This document shows positions 35,366 to 45,150 of a stretch of 64,000 bases of DNA, piece by piece. The stretch is from contig NZ_JAAOTJ010000007.1 in NCBI RefSeq assembly GCF_011297335.1, positions 243,027 through 307,026 on the forward strand. The letters run 5' to 3'. The stretch is from Catellatospora methionotrophica. GTDB taxonomy: Bacteria > Actinomycetota > Actinomycetes > Mycobacteriales > Micromonosporaceae. The notes below the pieces were generated by a model. That model saw only the letters and a program-made list of their open reading frames with translations. It searched no databases and was not told the DNA's origin. The translations under genes were made by a program, and so were the position numbers. Each line of letters starts with the position of its first letter. The first letter of the stretch is position 1.

Positions 35366-36745
35366 GTGAGCACGGTGCCGAGCGACACGCCGCAGTCCGT
35401 CAGGACTCCCACCGGCGACCACCAGTTCATGACCAACGCAGGAAACAGCGAGAGCAGCATGACGTTCAGTGAGGAAGACGCCCGGCGTCGGGACCAGGGC
35501 GATCCGGGCCACCGGGAGTTGTTCCGGGTGCCGCCGGCGGAGGGCGGGGGATACCCGGAGACGGCATACATGGCCGGGAACTCGCTGGGGTTGCAGCCCC
35601 GGGCGACCCGCGATGAGCTGCTGGCCGATCTGGACGCCTGGGCTGAGCTGGGGGTCGAGGGGCACCTGGAGGCGGCCCGGCCGTGGCTGCCGTACCACGA
35701 GTTGCTGACCGGGCAGGCGGCGCGGCTGGTGGGGGCGCTGCCCGCCGAAGCCGTGGTGATGAACTCGCTGACGGTGAACCTGCACCTGCTGATGGTGTCG
35801 TTCTACCGGCCGGCGGGGACGCGTACCCGGATCGTGATCGAGGACGCGGCGTTCCCGTCCGACAGCTACGCGGTGCGCAGCCAGGCACGCTTCCACGGGC
35901 TGGACCCCGACACCGCCGTGGTACGCCTGCGGCCGCGCGCCGGGGAGGACTGCCTGCGGACCGAGGACGTGCTCGCGTTCCTGCGCGACGAGGGCGACAC
36001 GGTCGCCCTGGTCATGCTCGGCGGGGTCAACTTCCTCACCGGTGAGCTGATGGACATCCCCGCTATCACCGCGGCGGGCCGGGCGGCGGGCGCGGTCGTC
36101 GGCTGGGACCTCGCGCACGCGGCGGGCAACGTGCCGCTGCGGCTGCACGACTGGGACGTGGACTTCGCGGCCTGGTGTTCGTACAAGTACCTGAACTCCG
36201 GCCCCGGCGCGCTGGGCGGGGTGTTCGTGCACGAGCGGCACCTCGGCGACCCGGACCTGCCCCGGTTCGAGGGCTGGTGGAGCACGGAGGCGTCGACCCG
36301 GTTCGAGATGACGCCGACGTCGCGCCCGCCGGCGACCGTCGAGGCGTGGCAGATCTCGAACCCGCCGATCTTCGCGATGGGCCCGGTGCGGACCTCGCTC
36401 GACCTGTTCGACAAGGTCGGCCTGGATACGCTGCGCGAGCGCAGCCTGCGGCTGACGGCATACCTGGAGGGGCTGCTCGACGAGGTGCTGCCGGGACGGC
36501 CGCTGGCCCAGGTCACGCCGCGTGACCCGGAGCGGCGCGGGTGCCAGCTGTCCGTGCGTACCACCGCGATGGGCGCGAACGAGCTGGCCCGGCGGCTGCG
36601 CCACGAGCACGGCGTGATCGCCGACGCGCGCCAGCCCGACATCGTGCGCTTCGCGCCGGTGCCGCTGTACTCGACCTATCACGACTGCTGGCGGGTCGCC
36701 CAGGCGCTCGCCGCGATCTTCCCGCGCAGCGAGGAGAAGGCATGA
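35366..36745 (+). CDS. kynU: Kynureninase
   Basis: This PLP enzyme cleaves 3-hydroxykynurenine to 3-hydroxyanthranilate and alanine. Visible motifs: YMAGNSLGLQP near the N-terminus, NSLTVNLHLLMVSFY, GWDLAHAAGNVPL, and SYKYLNSGPG with the PLP-binding Lys. The domain proper begins at an in-frame ATG at 35459 (MTFSEED), which matches family N-termini. The GTG at 35366 has a GAGG 4 bases upstream and gives 31 extra residues; the true start is uncertain. The stop overlaps the kmo start (ATGA). Confidence 0.95.
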   Translation: MSTVPSDTPQSVRTPTGDHQFMTNAGNSESSMTFSEEDARRRDQGDPGHRELFRVPPAEGGGYPETAYMAGNSLGLQPRATRDELLADLDAWAELGVEGHLEAARPWLPYHELLTGQAARLVGALPAEAVVMNSLTVNLHLLMVSFYRPAGTRTRIVIEDAAFPSDSYAVRSQARFHGLDPDTAVVRLRPRAGEDCLRTEDVLAFLRDEGDTVALVMLGGVNFLTGELMDIPAITAAGRAAGAVVGWDLAHAAGNVPLRLHDWDVDFAAWCSYKYLNSGPGALGGVFVHERHLGDPDLPRFEGWWSTEASTRFEMTPTSRPPATVEAWQISNPPIFAMGPVRTSLDLFDKVGLDTLRERSLRLTAYLEGLLDEVLPGRPLAQVTPRDPERRGCQLSVRTTAMGANELARRLRHEHGVIADARQPDIVRFAPVPLYSTYHDCWRVAQALAAIFPRSEEKA

Positions 36746-38076
36746 GCAAGGACAAGACCGTCGCCGTCGTCGGCGCGGGGCTGGCGGGCAGCCTGCTGAC
36801 CTGCTACCTGACCCGCCGGGGCTACACCGTGACGATGTACGAGCGCCGCCCCGACCCGCGCACCGGCAAGGTCGAACGGGGGCGCTCGATCAACCTGGCG
36901 CTGTCCGAGCGCGGCCTGGACGCGCTGCGCCGGATCGACCTGGACCGGTCGGTGATGGCCGACGCGCTGCCGATGCGCGGCCGGATGATCCACCCCGTCG
37001 AGGGCGAGCCGGGCTTCCAGCCGTACAGCAGCGACGGTGAGCGGGCGATCAACTCGATCAGCCGCGGCGCGCTGAACAACGCCCTGCTGGAGGCCGCCAC
37101 CGCGCAGCCGTTGGTGACCGCGTTCTTCGACCACCGCCTGACCGGCCTGGACCCGAAGACCGGCGACATGCGCTTCGACACCCCGCACGGCACGGTGGAC
37201 GCCCAGGCCGACGTGGTCATCGGCACCGACGGCTTCAGCTCGGCGGTACGCGGGCAGCTGCTCGCGCACACCGGCCTGACCGAGAGCCTGGACTTCCTGG
37301 AGCACGGCTACAAGGAGCTGACCATCCCGGCCCGCGACGGCGAGTTCGCGATGGACCCGGGCGCGCTGCACATCTGGCCGCGCGGCGCGTCCATGATGAT
37401 CGCGCTGCCGAATCCGGACCGCTCCTTCACCTGCACGCTGTTCTGGCCGACCGGCGGCACCGACGCGTTCGCGTCGCTGAGCAGCCCGGCCGCGATCGAG
37501 CAGCACTTCGCGCGGGTCTACCCGGACGTCACCGCGCTGGCCCCGAACCTGGTCGACGACTACCTGCACAACCCGGTAGGCGTGCTGGGCACGGTGCGGT
37601 GCGCCCCGTGGCACGCGTACGGCCGGGTGGGTCTGCTCGGCGACGCCGCGCACGCCATCGTGCCGTTCTACGGCCAGGGCGCGAACTGCGCCTTCGAGGA
37701 CGTCGTCGAGCTGGACCGGATCCTCGACGAGACCGGCGACGACTGGGACCGGGCACTGCCCGAGTTCGAGGCGCGCCGCAGGGAGAACACCGAGGCGATC
37801 GCGCAGATGGCGCTGGACAACTTCGTGGAGATGCGCGACAAGGTCGCCTCCCCGGTGTTCCAGGCGCAGAAGAAGGTCGAGCACGCCCTGGAGCGGGCGC
37901 TGCCCGGCCGGTACGTGTCACGCTACGAGCTGGTGTCGTTCTCGACCACGCCCTACGCCCAGGTCCAGCAGCGGGTGCGCCGCCAGCAGCGGCTGCTCGC
38001 CGCGGCGGCGGGCGCGGCGCTGCTGGCCGTGGGCGCGCTGGCCGCGTTCGCCTTCCGGAAGGGCACGGGTCGATGA
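36742..38076 (+). CDS. kmo: Kynurenine 3-monooxygenase with a C-terminal hydrophobic tail
   Basis: This 444-residue flavoprotein hydroxylates kynurenine to 3-hydroxykynurenine with NADPH and O2. It has the FAD-binding GxGxxG motif (VVGAGLAG, residues 9-16), the RSINLALSERG segment, a TDGFSSAVR (DG) motif and GDAAHAIVPFYGQGANCAFED (about residue 300). After the catalytic domain come a basic stretch (QQRVRRQQR) and a hydrophobic helix (LLAVGALAAFAF) with a basic end. This resembles the membrane tail of eukaryotic KMO and is not usual in bacterial enzymes. The stop overlaps the next start (ATGA). Confidence 0.95.
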   Translation: MSKDKTVAVVGAGLAGSLLTCYLTRRGYTVTMYERRPDPRTGKVERGRSINLALSERGLDALRRIDLDRSVMADALPMRGRMIHPVEGEPGFQPYSSDGERAINSISRGALNNALLEAATAQPLVTAFFDHRLTGLDPKTGDMRFDTPHGTVDAQADVVIGTDGFSSAVRGQLLAHTGLTESLDFLEHGYKELTIPARDGEFAMDPGALHIWPRGASMMIALPNPDRSFTCTLFWPTGGTDAFASLSSPAAIEQHFARVYPDVTALAPNLVDDYLHNPVGVLGTVRCAPWHAYGRVGLLGDAAHAIVPFYGQGANCAFEDVVELDRILDETGDDWDRALPEFEARRRENTEAIAQMALDNFVEMRDKVASPVFQAQKKVEHALERALPGRYVSRYELVSFSTTPYAQVQQRVRRQQRLLAAAAGAALLAVGALAAFAFRKGTGR

Positions 38077-39575
38077 ACTGGGATCCCATCATGATGACCG
38101 GCCGTCCAGCGGGTGAGCCGGGGCTGCTGCGCAACTTCGTCGGCGGGGAGTTCGTCACGGCGGGAAAGACGTTCGCGAAGGTGTCGCCGGTGACCGGCGA
38201 GACGGTGTTCGACGTCGCCGAGGCGGATGCCGCGACCGTGGACGCGGCCGTCGCCGCCGCCCGTGAGGCCCTGCGCGGGCCCTGGGGGCGGATGAGCGAG
38301 GGCGAGCGCGCGACCGTGCTGCGCCGGGTCGCCGACGAGCTGGAGCGGCGCTTCGACGACCTGGTCACGGCCGAGGTCGCGGACACCGGCAAGAGCATCT
38401 CGCAGGCCCGTACGCTCGACATCCCGCGCGGCGCGGCCAACTTCCGGGCCTTCGCCGACATCGTCGCGACCGCACCCACCGAGTCGTTCACGACCACCAC
38501 GGCGACGGGATCCCGCGCCCTGAACTACGCGGTCCGCAAACCCGTCGGCGTCGTCGCGATCATCGTGCCGTGGAACCTGCCGCTGCTGCTGCTCACCTGG
38601 AAGCTCGCGCCTGCCCTGGCCTGCGGCAACGCCGTGATCGTGAAGCCGTCGGAGGAGACCCCGTCCTCGGCGACGCTGCTGGCCGAGGTGATGGCCGCCG
38701 CCGGGGTGCCCGAGGGCGTGTTCAACCTGGTCCACGGCTTCGGCCCGGACTCGGCGGGGGAGTTCCTGACCAGGCACCCGGGCGTGGACGCGATCACGTT
38801 CACCGGCGAGTCGGCGACCGGCAGCGCGATCATGCGCGCGGCGGCCGACGGGGTGAAGGCGGTCTCGTTCGAGCTCGGCGGCAAGAACGCCGGGCTGGTC
38901 TTCCCGGACGCCGACCTGGACGCGGCGGTGGCGGGTTCGGTGCGGTCCAGCTTCACCAACGGCGGCCAGGTGTGCCTGTGCACCGAGCGGCTGTACGTGC
39001 ACCGCTCGATCTTCGACGAGTTCGCCGACCGGCTCGCCAAGCAGGCCGCCGAGCTGGCCTTCGGCTGGCCGCACGAGCAGGCCACGGTGAACATGCCGCT
39101 GATCTCGCGGCAGCACCGGGACAAGGTGCTCGGCTACTACGACCTGGCCCGCGCCGAGGGCGCGACCGTGCTGGCCGGTGGCGGTGTGCCACGCTTCGGC
39201 GACGCGCGCGACGGCGGGGCGTACGTGCAGCCGACGGTGCTGACCGGGCTGGCCCAGGACGCGCGGGTCAACCGCGAGGAGATCTTCGGACCGGTGTGCA
39301 GCCTGCTGCCGTTCGACGACGAGGACGAGGCGTACGCGCTGGCCAACGACAGCGTGTACGGCCTGGCGAGCACCGTGTGGACGCGGGACGTGGGCCGGGC
39401 GCACCGGGCCGGGTCGCGGCTGGACGCCGGGCTGGTCTGGGTGAACACCTGGTTCCTGCGCGACCTGCGCACCCCGTTCGGCGGCGTGAAAGCCTCCGGG
39501 GTGGGCCGGGAGGGCGGCGTGCACTCGCTGGCCTTCTACTCGGAACTGACCAATGTCTGCGTGGACCTGTCGTGA
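38073..39575 (+). CDS. nbaE: 2-Aminomuconate-6-semialdehyde dehydrogenase
   Basis: This 500-residue NAD-dependent aldehyde dehydrogenase has [19 protein letters not shown], the catalytic Glu in VSFELGGKN and the catalytic Cys in [14 protein letters not shown]. These are features of the HMSDH/AMSDH branch. It oxidises 2-aminomuconate semialdehyde, the product of ACMS decarboxylase, before it can cyclise to picolinate. The assignment rests on family features plus its place between kmo and the hydratase. It is coupled to kmo by ATGA. Confidence 0.92.
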   Translation: MNWDPIMMTGRPAGEPGLLRNFVGGEFVTAGKTFAKVSPVTGETVFDVAEADAATVDAAVAAAREALRGPWGRMSEGERATVLRRVADELERRFDDLVTAEVADTGKSISQARTLDIPRGAANFRAFADIVATAPTESFTTTTATGSRALNYAVRKPVGVVAIIVPWNLPLLLLTWKLAPALACGNAVIVKPSEETPSSATLLAEVMAAAGVPEGVFNLVHGFGPDSAGEFLTRHPGVDAITFTGESATGSAIMRAAADGVKAVSFELGGKNAGLVFPDADLDAAVAGSVRSSFTNGGQVCLCTERLYVHRSIFDEFADRLAKQAAELAFGWPHEQATVNMPLISRQHRDKVLGYYDLARAEGATVLAGGGVPRFGDARDGGAYVQPTVLTGLAQDARVNREEIFGPVCSLLPFDDEDEAYALANDSVYGLASTVWTRDVGRAHRAGSRLDAGLVWVNTWFLRDLRTPFGGVKASGVGREGGVHSLAFYSELTNVCVDLS

Positions 39576-39604
39576 CCGGCGCGGCCACGACCGGAGAGGT
39601 GAGC

Positions 39605-40456
39605 ATGACCAAGGAACCCGCTGGTGACTCGTCCGGGCGGCCTGCCTGGACGGCGGACCACCCAGGACTCCCCACCAGCGTCGTCGACGAGGCGGTGCGG
39701 CTGCTGCGCGAGGCGCAGAGCACCCGCACCCCGATCGCGCCGCTGCGGGAGCGGCTGCTGCCGGTCGGGGACGTGACCACGGCGTACGCCGTGCAGCGGG
39801 CCATGACCGAGCAGGACGTCGCCGCCGGACGGCGCGTCGTCGGGGCGAAGATCGGCCTGACCAACCCGGCGGTGCAGCGGCAGCTCGGCGTCGACCAGCC
39901 CGACTTCGGAGTGCTGTTCGCCGACATGGCCGCCTTCGACGGGGCCGAGGTCGACACGACCCGCATCCTGCAGCCCAAGGTCGAGGCGGAGGTCGCCTTC
40001 GTGCTCGGCCGGGACCTGCCGCACGACCAGGTCACCGTCGCCGACGTGATCCGCGCGACCGACCACCTGCTGCCCGCGATCGAGATCGTCGGCTCGCGCA
40101 TCGCGAACTGGGACATCTCCATCGTCGACACGGTCGCCGACAACGCCTCCAGCGCCATGTTCGTGCTGGGCGACCGCCCGGTGGCGCTGTCCGGTGTCGA
40201 CCTGCGCCTGTGCGGCATGGTCCTGGAGCACGAGGGCGAGCCGGTCTCCGTCGGCGCGGGCGCGGCCTGCCTCGGCAACCCCCTGCACGCCGTCGCCTGG
40301 CTCGCCCGGACCATGGCCGTCGCGGGCACCCCGCTGCACGCGGGCGACGTGATCCTGTCGGGCGCGCTCGGGCCGATGGTCCCGGTGACGCCCGGGGCCG
40401 CCTACGAAGCGCGGATCTCGGGGCTCGGCTCCGTCCGCACGCGGTTCAGCGCATGA
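39605..40456 (+). CDS. nbaH: 2-Keto-4-pentenoate hydratase
   Basis: This 283-residue protein belongs to the fumarylacetoacetase-like hydratase/decarboxylase family ([54 protein letters not shown]). The VGAKIGLT form and its overall length match hydratases that turn 2-hydroxypenta-2,4-dienoate into 4-hydroxy-2-oxovalerate. The operon holds a paralogue at 42419 that matches the decarboxylase, so the two roles are assigned by comparison. ATG 39605 has GGAGAGG upstream; a GTG at 39572 overlapping the previous stop is possible. Confidence 0.88.
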   Translation: MTKEPAGDSSGRPAWTADHPGLPTSVVDEAVRLLREAQSTRTPIAPLRERLLPVGDVTTAYAVQRAMTEQDVAAGRRVVGAKIGLTNPAVQRQLGVDQPDFGVLFADMAAFDGAEVDTTRILQPKVEAEVAFVLGRDLPHDQVTVADVIRATDHLLPAIEIVGSRIANWDISIVDTVADNASSAMFVLGDRPVALSGVDLRLCGMVLEHEGEPVSVGAGAACLGNPLHAVAWLARTMAVAGTPLHAGDVILSGALGPMVPVTPGAAYEARISGLGSVRTRFSA

Positions 40457-41391
40457 ACGAGGAGCAGAGCACGGTGAAGGCCGGAGTGGCGGTCATCGGG
40501 TCGGGGAACATCGGGACCGATCTGATGATCAAGGTGTTGCGGTTGAGCGAGTCGCTGCGCATGGTGGCGATGGTGGGGATCGACCCGGAGTCCGACGGGC
40601 TGGCGCGGGCCGCGCGGCTCGGCGTGGCGACCACCGCCGAGGGCGTGGACGGGCTGGTGGCGATGCCGGAGTTCGCCGAGGTGGACGTGGTGTTCGATGC
40701 CACGTCGGCGGGGGCGCACCGGCGCAACGACGAGGTGCTGCGCCGGCACGGCAAGGTCGTGATCGACCTGACCCCGGCCGCGATCGGCCCGTACGTGGTG
40801 CCGACGGTCAACCTGGACGAGCACCTGGACCAGTCCAACGTCAACATGGTGACCTGCGGCGGGCAGGCGACGGTGCCGATCGTCGCGGCCGTGCACGCGG
40901 TGACGCCGGTGGCGTACGGCGAGATCGTCGCGTCGATCGCGTCCCGCTCGGCGGGCCCCGGCACCCGTGCCAACATCGACGAGTTCACCGAGACCACGGC
41001 CCGTGCCATCGAGGTCGTCGGCGGCGCGGCGCGCGGCAAGGCGATCATCGTGCTGAACCCGGCCGAGCCGCCGCTGCTGATGCGCGACACGGTGTACTGC
41101 CTGTGCGCGGACGCCGACGCCGACCGGGCCGCGATCGAGGCGTCGATCGAGGACATGGTCAAGCAGGTGCAGGGCTACGTGCCGGGTTACCGGCTCAAGC
41201 AGAAGGTGCAGTTCGACCGGGTGAGCGTGCCGATGCTCGCCGACCCGGCGCTGCAGGTGTCGGTGTTCCTGGAGGTCTCCGGGGCGGGGCACTACCTGCC
41301 CGAGTACGCCGGGAACCTGGACATCATGACGTCGGCGGCGCTGCGTACGGCCGAGCGACTGGTCGGCAAGCGCGCGGAGGTGGCGGCATGA
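40453..41391 (+). CDS. dmpF: Acetaldehyde dehydrogenase (acylating)
   Basis: This 312-residue NAD- and CoA-dependent enzyme turns acetaldehyde into acetyl-CoA. It has the N-terminal dinucleotide motif ([15 protein letters not shown]), the catalytic-Cys segment [13 protein letters not shown] and the late [20 protein letters not shown] motif of the DmpF/BphJ family. In known systems it forms a channelling complex with the aldolase encoded next, and the two genes here overlap (ATGA). Confidence 0.95.
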   Translation: MNEEQSTVKAGVAVIGSGNIGTDLMIKVLRLSESLRMVAMVGIDPESDGLARAARLGVATTAEGVDGLVAMPEFAEVDVVFDATSAGAHRRNDEVLRRHGKVVIDLTPAAIGPYVVPTVNLDEHLDQSNVNMVTCGGQATVPIVAAVHAVTPVAYGEIVASIASRSAGPGTRANIDEFTETTARAIEVVGGAARGKAIIVLNPAEPPLLMRDTVYCLCADADADRAAIEASIEDMVKQVQGYVPGYRLKQKVQFDRVSVPMLADPALQVSVFLEVSGAGHYLPEYAGNLDIMTSAALRTAERLVGKRAEVAA

Positions 41392-42422
41392 CTGAGGTCT
41401 ACGTACAGGACGTGACCCTGCGCGACGGCATGCACGCCATCGGGCACCGGTACACCGTCGACCAGGTGCGGCAGATCGCCGCCGCGCTGGACGCGGCCGG
41501 GGTCGCCGCGATCGAGGTCGCGCACGGCGACGGCCTGGCCGGTTCCAGCGTCAACTACGGCCACGGCGCGGCCACCGACGCCGCGTGGATCGCCGCCGCC
41601 GCCGAGGTGATGACCCGGTCGAAGCTGACCACGCTGCTGCTGCCCGGCATCGGCACCATCGCCGACCTGAAGGCCGCCCGCGACCTCGGCGTGACCAGCG
41701 TGCGCATCGCCACGCACTGCACCGAGGCCGACATCTCCGCCCAGCACATCGGCTGGGCCCGCGACAACGGCATGGACGTCGCCGGCTTCCTGATGATGTC
41801 CCACATGAACGACCCGGCCGGACTTGCCGGGCAGGCCAAACTCATGGAGTCGTACGGTGCGCACTGCGTCTACGTCACCGACTCCGGCGGCCGCCTGCTG
41901 ATGCGCGACGTCGCCGAGCGCGTCGACGCCTACCGGCAGGTGCTGGACGAGACCACGCAGGTCGGCATCCACGCCCACCACAACCTCTCGCTCGGCGTCG
42001 CCAACAGCGTCATCGCCGTCGAGCACGGCGACCGCCCCGGCGTGCCGGTGCGCGTCGACGCGAGCCTGGCGGGCATGGGCGCGGGCGCGGGCAACGCCCC
42101 GCTGGAGGTGTTCGTCGCCACCGCCGAGCTGATGGGCTGGCAGCACGGCTGCGACGTGTACGCGCTGATGGACGCCGCAGACGACGTGGTCCGGCCGCTG
42201 CAGGACCGGCCGGTGCAGGTCGACCGGGAGACGCTGTCCCTCGGGTACGCGGGCGTCTACTCCAGCTTCCTGCGCCACGCCGAGCGCGCCTCGGCCAAGT
42301 ACGGCGTGGACGTGCGCTCGATCCTGGTCGAGCTGGGGCGACGCCGCATGGTCGGCGGCCAGGAGGACATGATCGTGGACGTGGCTCTGGACCTGGTCCA
42401 GGCGGCGGAGGGGGACAGGTGA
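41388..42422 (+). CDS. dmpG: 4-Hydroxy-2-oxovalerate aldolase
   Basis: This 344-residue DRE-TIM metallolyase splits 4-hydroxy-2-oxovalerate into pyruvate and acetaldehyde. Motifs: [15 protein letters not shown] (residues 8-22, metal Asp and catalytic Arg), [16 protein letters not shown], and [16 protein letters not shown] with the two metal-binding His. The C-terminal domain contacts the acetaldehyde dehydrogenase in known complexes. Start and stop overlap both neighbours. Confidence 0.95.
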   Translation: MTEVYVQDVTLRDGMHAIGHRYTVDQVRQIAAALDAAGVAAIEVAHGDGLAGSSVNYGHGAATDAAWIAAAAEVMTRSKLTTLLLPGIGTIADLKAARDLGVTSVRIATHCTEADISAQHIGWARDNGMDVAGFLMMSHMNDPAGLAGQAKLMESYGAHCVYVTDSGGRLLMRDVAERVDAYRQVLDETTQVGIHAHHNLSLGVANSVIAVEHGDRPGVPVRVDASLAGMGAGAGNAPLEVFVATAELMGWQHGCDVYALMDAADDVVRPLQDRPVQVDRETLSLGYAGVYSSFLRHAERASAKYGVDVRSILVELGRRRMVGGQEDMIVDVALDLVQAAEGDR

Positions 42423-43147
42423 GCATCTCCGAGATGGCCGTGCTGCTGGACGACGCGGCGGTCGACGCCACCGCGATCCCGCAGCTCACGCTCAGCCACG
42501 AGCTGGACGTCGACGGGGCGTACGCGGTCCAGGAGGCGCTGATCGCGCGCCGCCTCGACCGGGGCCAGCGCCTGGTCGGCGTCAAGATGGGGCTGACCAG
42601 CCGGGCCAAGATGGCGCAGGTCGGCGTACACGAGGTGATCTGGGGCCGGCTCACCGACGCGATGGCCGTGCCCGACGGCGGGCAGCTGAGCCTGGACGGG
42701 TTCATCCACCCCAGGATCGAGCCGGAGATCGCGTTCCTGCTGGGTGAGCACGGCATCGCCGCGGTCGCCCCCGCGCTGGAGATCATCGACTCCCGGTACG
42801 CCGACTTCCAGTTCACCCACGCCGACGTCGTCGCCGACAACACCTCCGGCGCGGCGTTCGTGGTCGGCGCCTGGCAGCCCGTCCCGGCGGGCGTCGACAA
42901 CCTCGGCGTGCTGCTGGAGGTCGACGGCAAGGTCGTCCAGGCAGGCTCGACCGCGGCGATCCTCGGCGACCCGCGCCGCGCCCTGACCGAGGGCCGCGCC
43001 CTGACCGGCCGCTACGGCCTCGACCTGGAGCCCGGCTGGGTCTTCCTCGCCGGGGCCGCCACCGCCGCGGTGCCCCTGACGCCGGGCGCGCACGTGCGCG
43101 CCGTCGTCGAGGGCATCGGCACCGCCTCGCTGAAGGTGTCGGCATGA
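42419..43147 (+). CDS. nbaG: 4-Oxalocrotonate decarboxylase (2-oxo-3-hexenedioate decarboxylase)
   Basis: This 242-residue paralogue of the hydratase has [39 protein letters not shown] and [23 protein letters not shown]. The [11 protein letters not shown] signature and the W-G segment fit decarboxylases that turn 4-oxalocrotonate into 2-hydroxypenta-2,4-dienoate. No tautomerase gene is seen in the operon; the deaminase product may be used directly. The GTG start overlaps the aldolase stop. Confidence 0.88.
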   Translation: MSISEMAVLLDDAAVDATAIPQLTLSHELDVDGAYAVQEALIARRLDRGQRLVGVKMGLTSRAKMAQVGVHEVIWGRLTDAMAVPDGGQLSLDGFIHPRIEPEIAFLLGEHGIAAVAPALEIIDSRYADFQFTHADVVADNTSGAAFVVGAWQPVPAGVDNLGVLLEVDGKVVQAGSTAAILGDPRRALTEGRALTGRYGLDLEPGWVFLAGAATAAVPLTPGAHVRAVVEGIGTASLKVSA

Positions 43148-43569
43148 CCGGGGCGAAGGTGGTGGTCGGCAAGGCCACGCCGCGCGGGAGGTTTCCGCAC
43201 GTGAAGGTCGCGGGCGGGTTCGCGTTCGTGAGCGGTACGTCGAGCCGCCTGCCGGACAACACCATCGCGGGGGCGCAGGTCGACGCGATGGGCACGACCA
43301 GCCTCGACATCCGCGAGCAGACCCGCGCGGTGATCGGCAACATCGGCGACATCCTGCGCTCGGTCGGCGCGGACCTGACCGACCTCGTGCAGGTCACCAC
43401 ATATCTGGTCAACATGAACGACTTCGGCGGGTACAACGAGGTGTACGGCGAGTTCTTCGACGCCACCGGACCCACCCGCACCACGGTCGCGGTGCACCAG
43501 CTCCCGCACCCGCACCTGCTGATCGAGATACAGGCTGTCGCGCTGCTTCCCCAAGGAGGTTCGAAGTGA
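43144..43569 (+). CDS. nbaF: 2-Aminomuconate deaminase (RidA family)
   Basis: This 141-residue YjgF/RidA-fold protein has [45 protein letters not shown] and [21 protein letters not shown]. The last part takes the place of the arginine-bearing RidA signature, with a Pro-His pair in its place, as in the 2-aminomuconate deaminase branch. It should release ammonia to give 4-oxalocrotonate. It overlaps both neighbours. Confidence 0.9.
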   Translation: MTGAKVVVGKATPRGRFPHVKVAGGFAFVSGTSSRLPDNTIAGAQVDAMGTTSLDIREQTRAVIGNIGDILRSVGADLTDLVQVTTYLVNMNDFGGYNEVYGEFFDATGPTRTTVAVHQLPHPHLLIEIQAVALLPQGGSK

Positions 43570-44087
43570 CCGAGATTTCCGAGCCGGTGAGTTTCCCCGG
43601 CTGGATCGACGAGAACCAGCACCTGCTCAAGCCGCCGGTCGGCAACAAGCAGATGTTCCCGACCGGCGACGACTTCATCGTGATGGTCGTCGGCGGCCCG
43701 AACCAGCGCACCGACTTCCACGTGGACCCGTACGAGGAGTTCTTCTACCAGATCAAGGGCACCCTGCGGATCAACGTGATGACGCCGGACGGCCCGCGCA
43801 CCATCACCGTGCCCGAGGGGCACATGTGGATGCTGCCCCGGCTCACCCCGCACTCGCCGCAGCGCGAGGCCGGTTCGATCGGCCTGGTCATGGAGCGGGT
43901 CCGCGAGGAGGGCACGCTGGAGAAGTTCCGCTGGTACTGCCCGAACTGCGCGAACGTCGTACACGAGGTGGAGCTGCAGGTGCGCGACATCGTCGCCGAC
44001 CTGCCGCCGGTGTTCACCGCGTTCTACGACAGCGAGCAGGCCCGCACCTGCGACAAGTGCGGCACGCTGCACCCGGGCAAGGGCTGA
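43566..44087 (+). CDS. nbaC: 3-Hydroxyanthranilate 3,4-dioxygenase
   Basis: This 173-residue cupin cleaves 3-hydroxyanthranilate to ACMS. The iron ligands His52, Glu58 and His96 and the substrate-binding Arg48, Arg100 and Glu110 are all visible. A second rubredoxin-like metal site is formed by Cys125/Cys128 and Cys162/Cys165, as in the Cupriavidus enzyme. The GTG start overlaps the deaminase stop, and the stop overlaps the ACMSD start (TGATG). Confidence 0.96.
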   Translation: MTEISEPVSFPGWIDENQHLLKPPVGNKQMFPTGDDFIVMVVGGPNQRTDFHVDPYEEFFYQIKGTLRINVMTPDGPRTITVPEGHMWMLPRLTPHSPQREAGSIGLVMERVREEGTLEKFRWYCPNCANVVHEVELQVRDIVADLPPVFTAFYDSEQARTCDKCGTLHPGKG

Positions 44088-45091
44088 TGTCGCCCGTAGT
44101 CGACGTGCACACCCACGTCGTGCCGAAGGGCTGGCCGGAGCTGTCGGGCGAGTGCGGCGGCGACGGCTGGCCCTGGCTGCGCGTGGACTCCGAACGGGCC
44201 GCCATGATCATGGTCGGGGAGACCGAGTTCCGGCCGATCGGCGCGCAGTGCTGGGACGCCCCGACCCGGCTGTCCGACATGGCCGACGACGGCGTGGACG
44301 TCCAGGTCGTCTCGCCGACACCCGTCTTCTTCTCGTACGAGCGCCCCGCCGGCCAGGCCATGAAGGTGGCCCGGATCTTCAACGACCTCGCCCTGGAGGT
44401 CTGCGCCGCGGGCGGCGACCGGCTGGTGCCGTTCTGCCAGGTGCCGTTGCAGGACCCGGACCTGGCCTGCGCGGAACTCGACCGCAGCCTGGCGAACGGG
44501 CACGTCGGCGTCGAGATCGGCAACCACGTCGGCGACCGCGACCTCGACGACGCGGGCATCGTCCAGTTCCTGCAGCACTGCGCGCAGGTCGGCGCGCCGG
44601 TGTTCGTGCACCCGTGGGACATGCCGACCGGCCCGCGCCTGGACCGGTGGATGGCCCGCTGGCTGACCGGCATGCCCGCCGAGACCCACCTGTCGGTGCT
44701 GTCGATGATCCTCGGCGGCGTGTTCGACCAGGTGCCGGAGACGCTGCGGCTGTGCTTCGCGCACGGCGGCGGCAGCTTCCCGTTCTGGCTCGGCCGGGCC
44801 GACAACGCCTGGCACCGGCGCGGTGACGTGGTACGCGGCCAGTCCGCGCTGCCGCCGAGCCACTACACGCACCGCTTCTCCGTCGACACCGTCGTGTTCG
44901 ACCCGGCCGCGCTGCGGCTGCTGGTGGACACGATGGGGGAGGACCGGGTGCTGCTGGGCAGCGACTACCCGTACCCGCTGGGCGAGCGCCCGGTCGGCGC
45001 GGTGGTGCGCAAGTCCGACTTCCTCACCGACGCCCAGCGCGCCAAGCTGCTCGGCGGCAACGCGCTGGCCTTCCTGGGGCGGGCGGCATGA
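44087..45091 (+). CDS. nbaD: 2-Amino-3-carboxymuconate-6-semialdehyde decarboxylase
   Basis: This 334-residue amidohydrolase-fold enzyme diverts ACMS from quinolinate (NAD precursor) to 2-aminomuconate semialdehyde. Metal ligands are seen as His8 and His10 (DVHTHVVP), His in VFVHPWDMP, His in CFAHGGGSFPF and Asp in LLGSDYPYPLGE. Length fits ACMSD well. It is followed by a 20-codon frame that links it to the last gene. Confidence 0.96.
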   Translation: MSPVVDVHTHVVPKGWPELSGECGGDGWPWLRVDSERAAMIMVGETEFRPIGAQCWDAPTRLSDMADDGVDVQVVSPTPVFFSYERPAGQAMKVARIFNDLALEVCAAGGDRLVPFCQVPLQDPDLACAELDRSLANGHVGVEIGNHVGDRDLDDAGIVQFLQHCAQVGAPVFVHPWDMPTGPRLDRWMARWLTGMPAETHLSVLSMILGGVFDQVPETLRLCFAHGGGSFPFWLGRADNAWHRRGDVVRGQSALPPSHYTHRFSVDTVVFDPAALRLLVDTMGEDRVLLGSDYPYPLGERPVGAVVRKSDFLTDAQRAKLLGGNALAFLGRAA

Positions 45092-45150
45092 GCGAGCGGA
45101 TCGACCGGATCGGCGATGCCGACGGCGCACACGGCCAGGAGCGGGCATGA
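45088..45150 (+). CDS. 20-codon frame overlapping both neighbours
   Basis: An ATG at 45088 overlaps the ACMSD stop and its TGA at 45148-45150 overlaps the hydrolase start (both ATGA). The peptide (MSERIDRIGDADGAHGQERA) is polar and has no known relative. It may serve only to carry ribosomes to the next gene. Confidence 0.35.
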   Translation: MSERIDRIGDADGAHGQERA

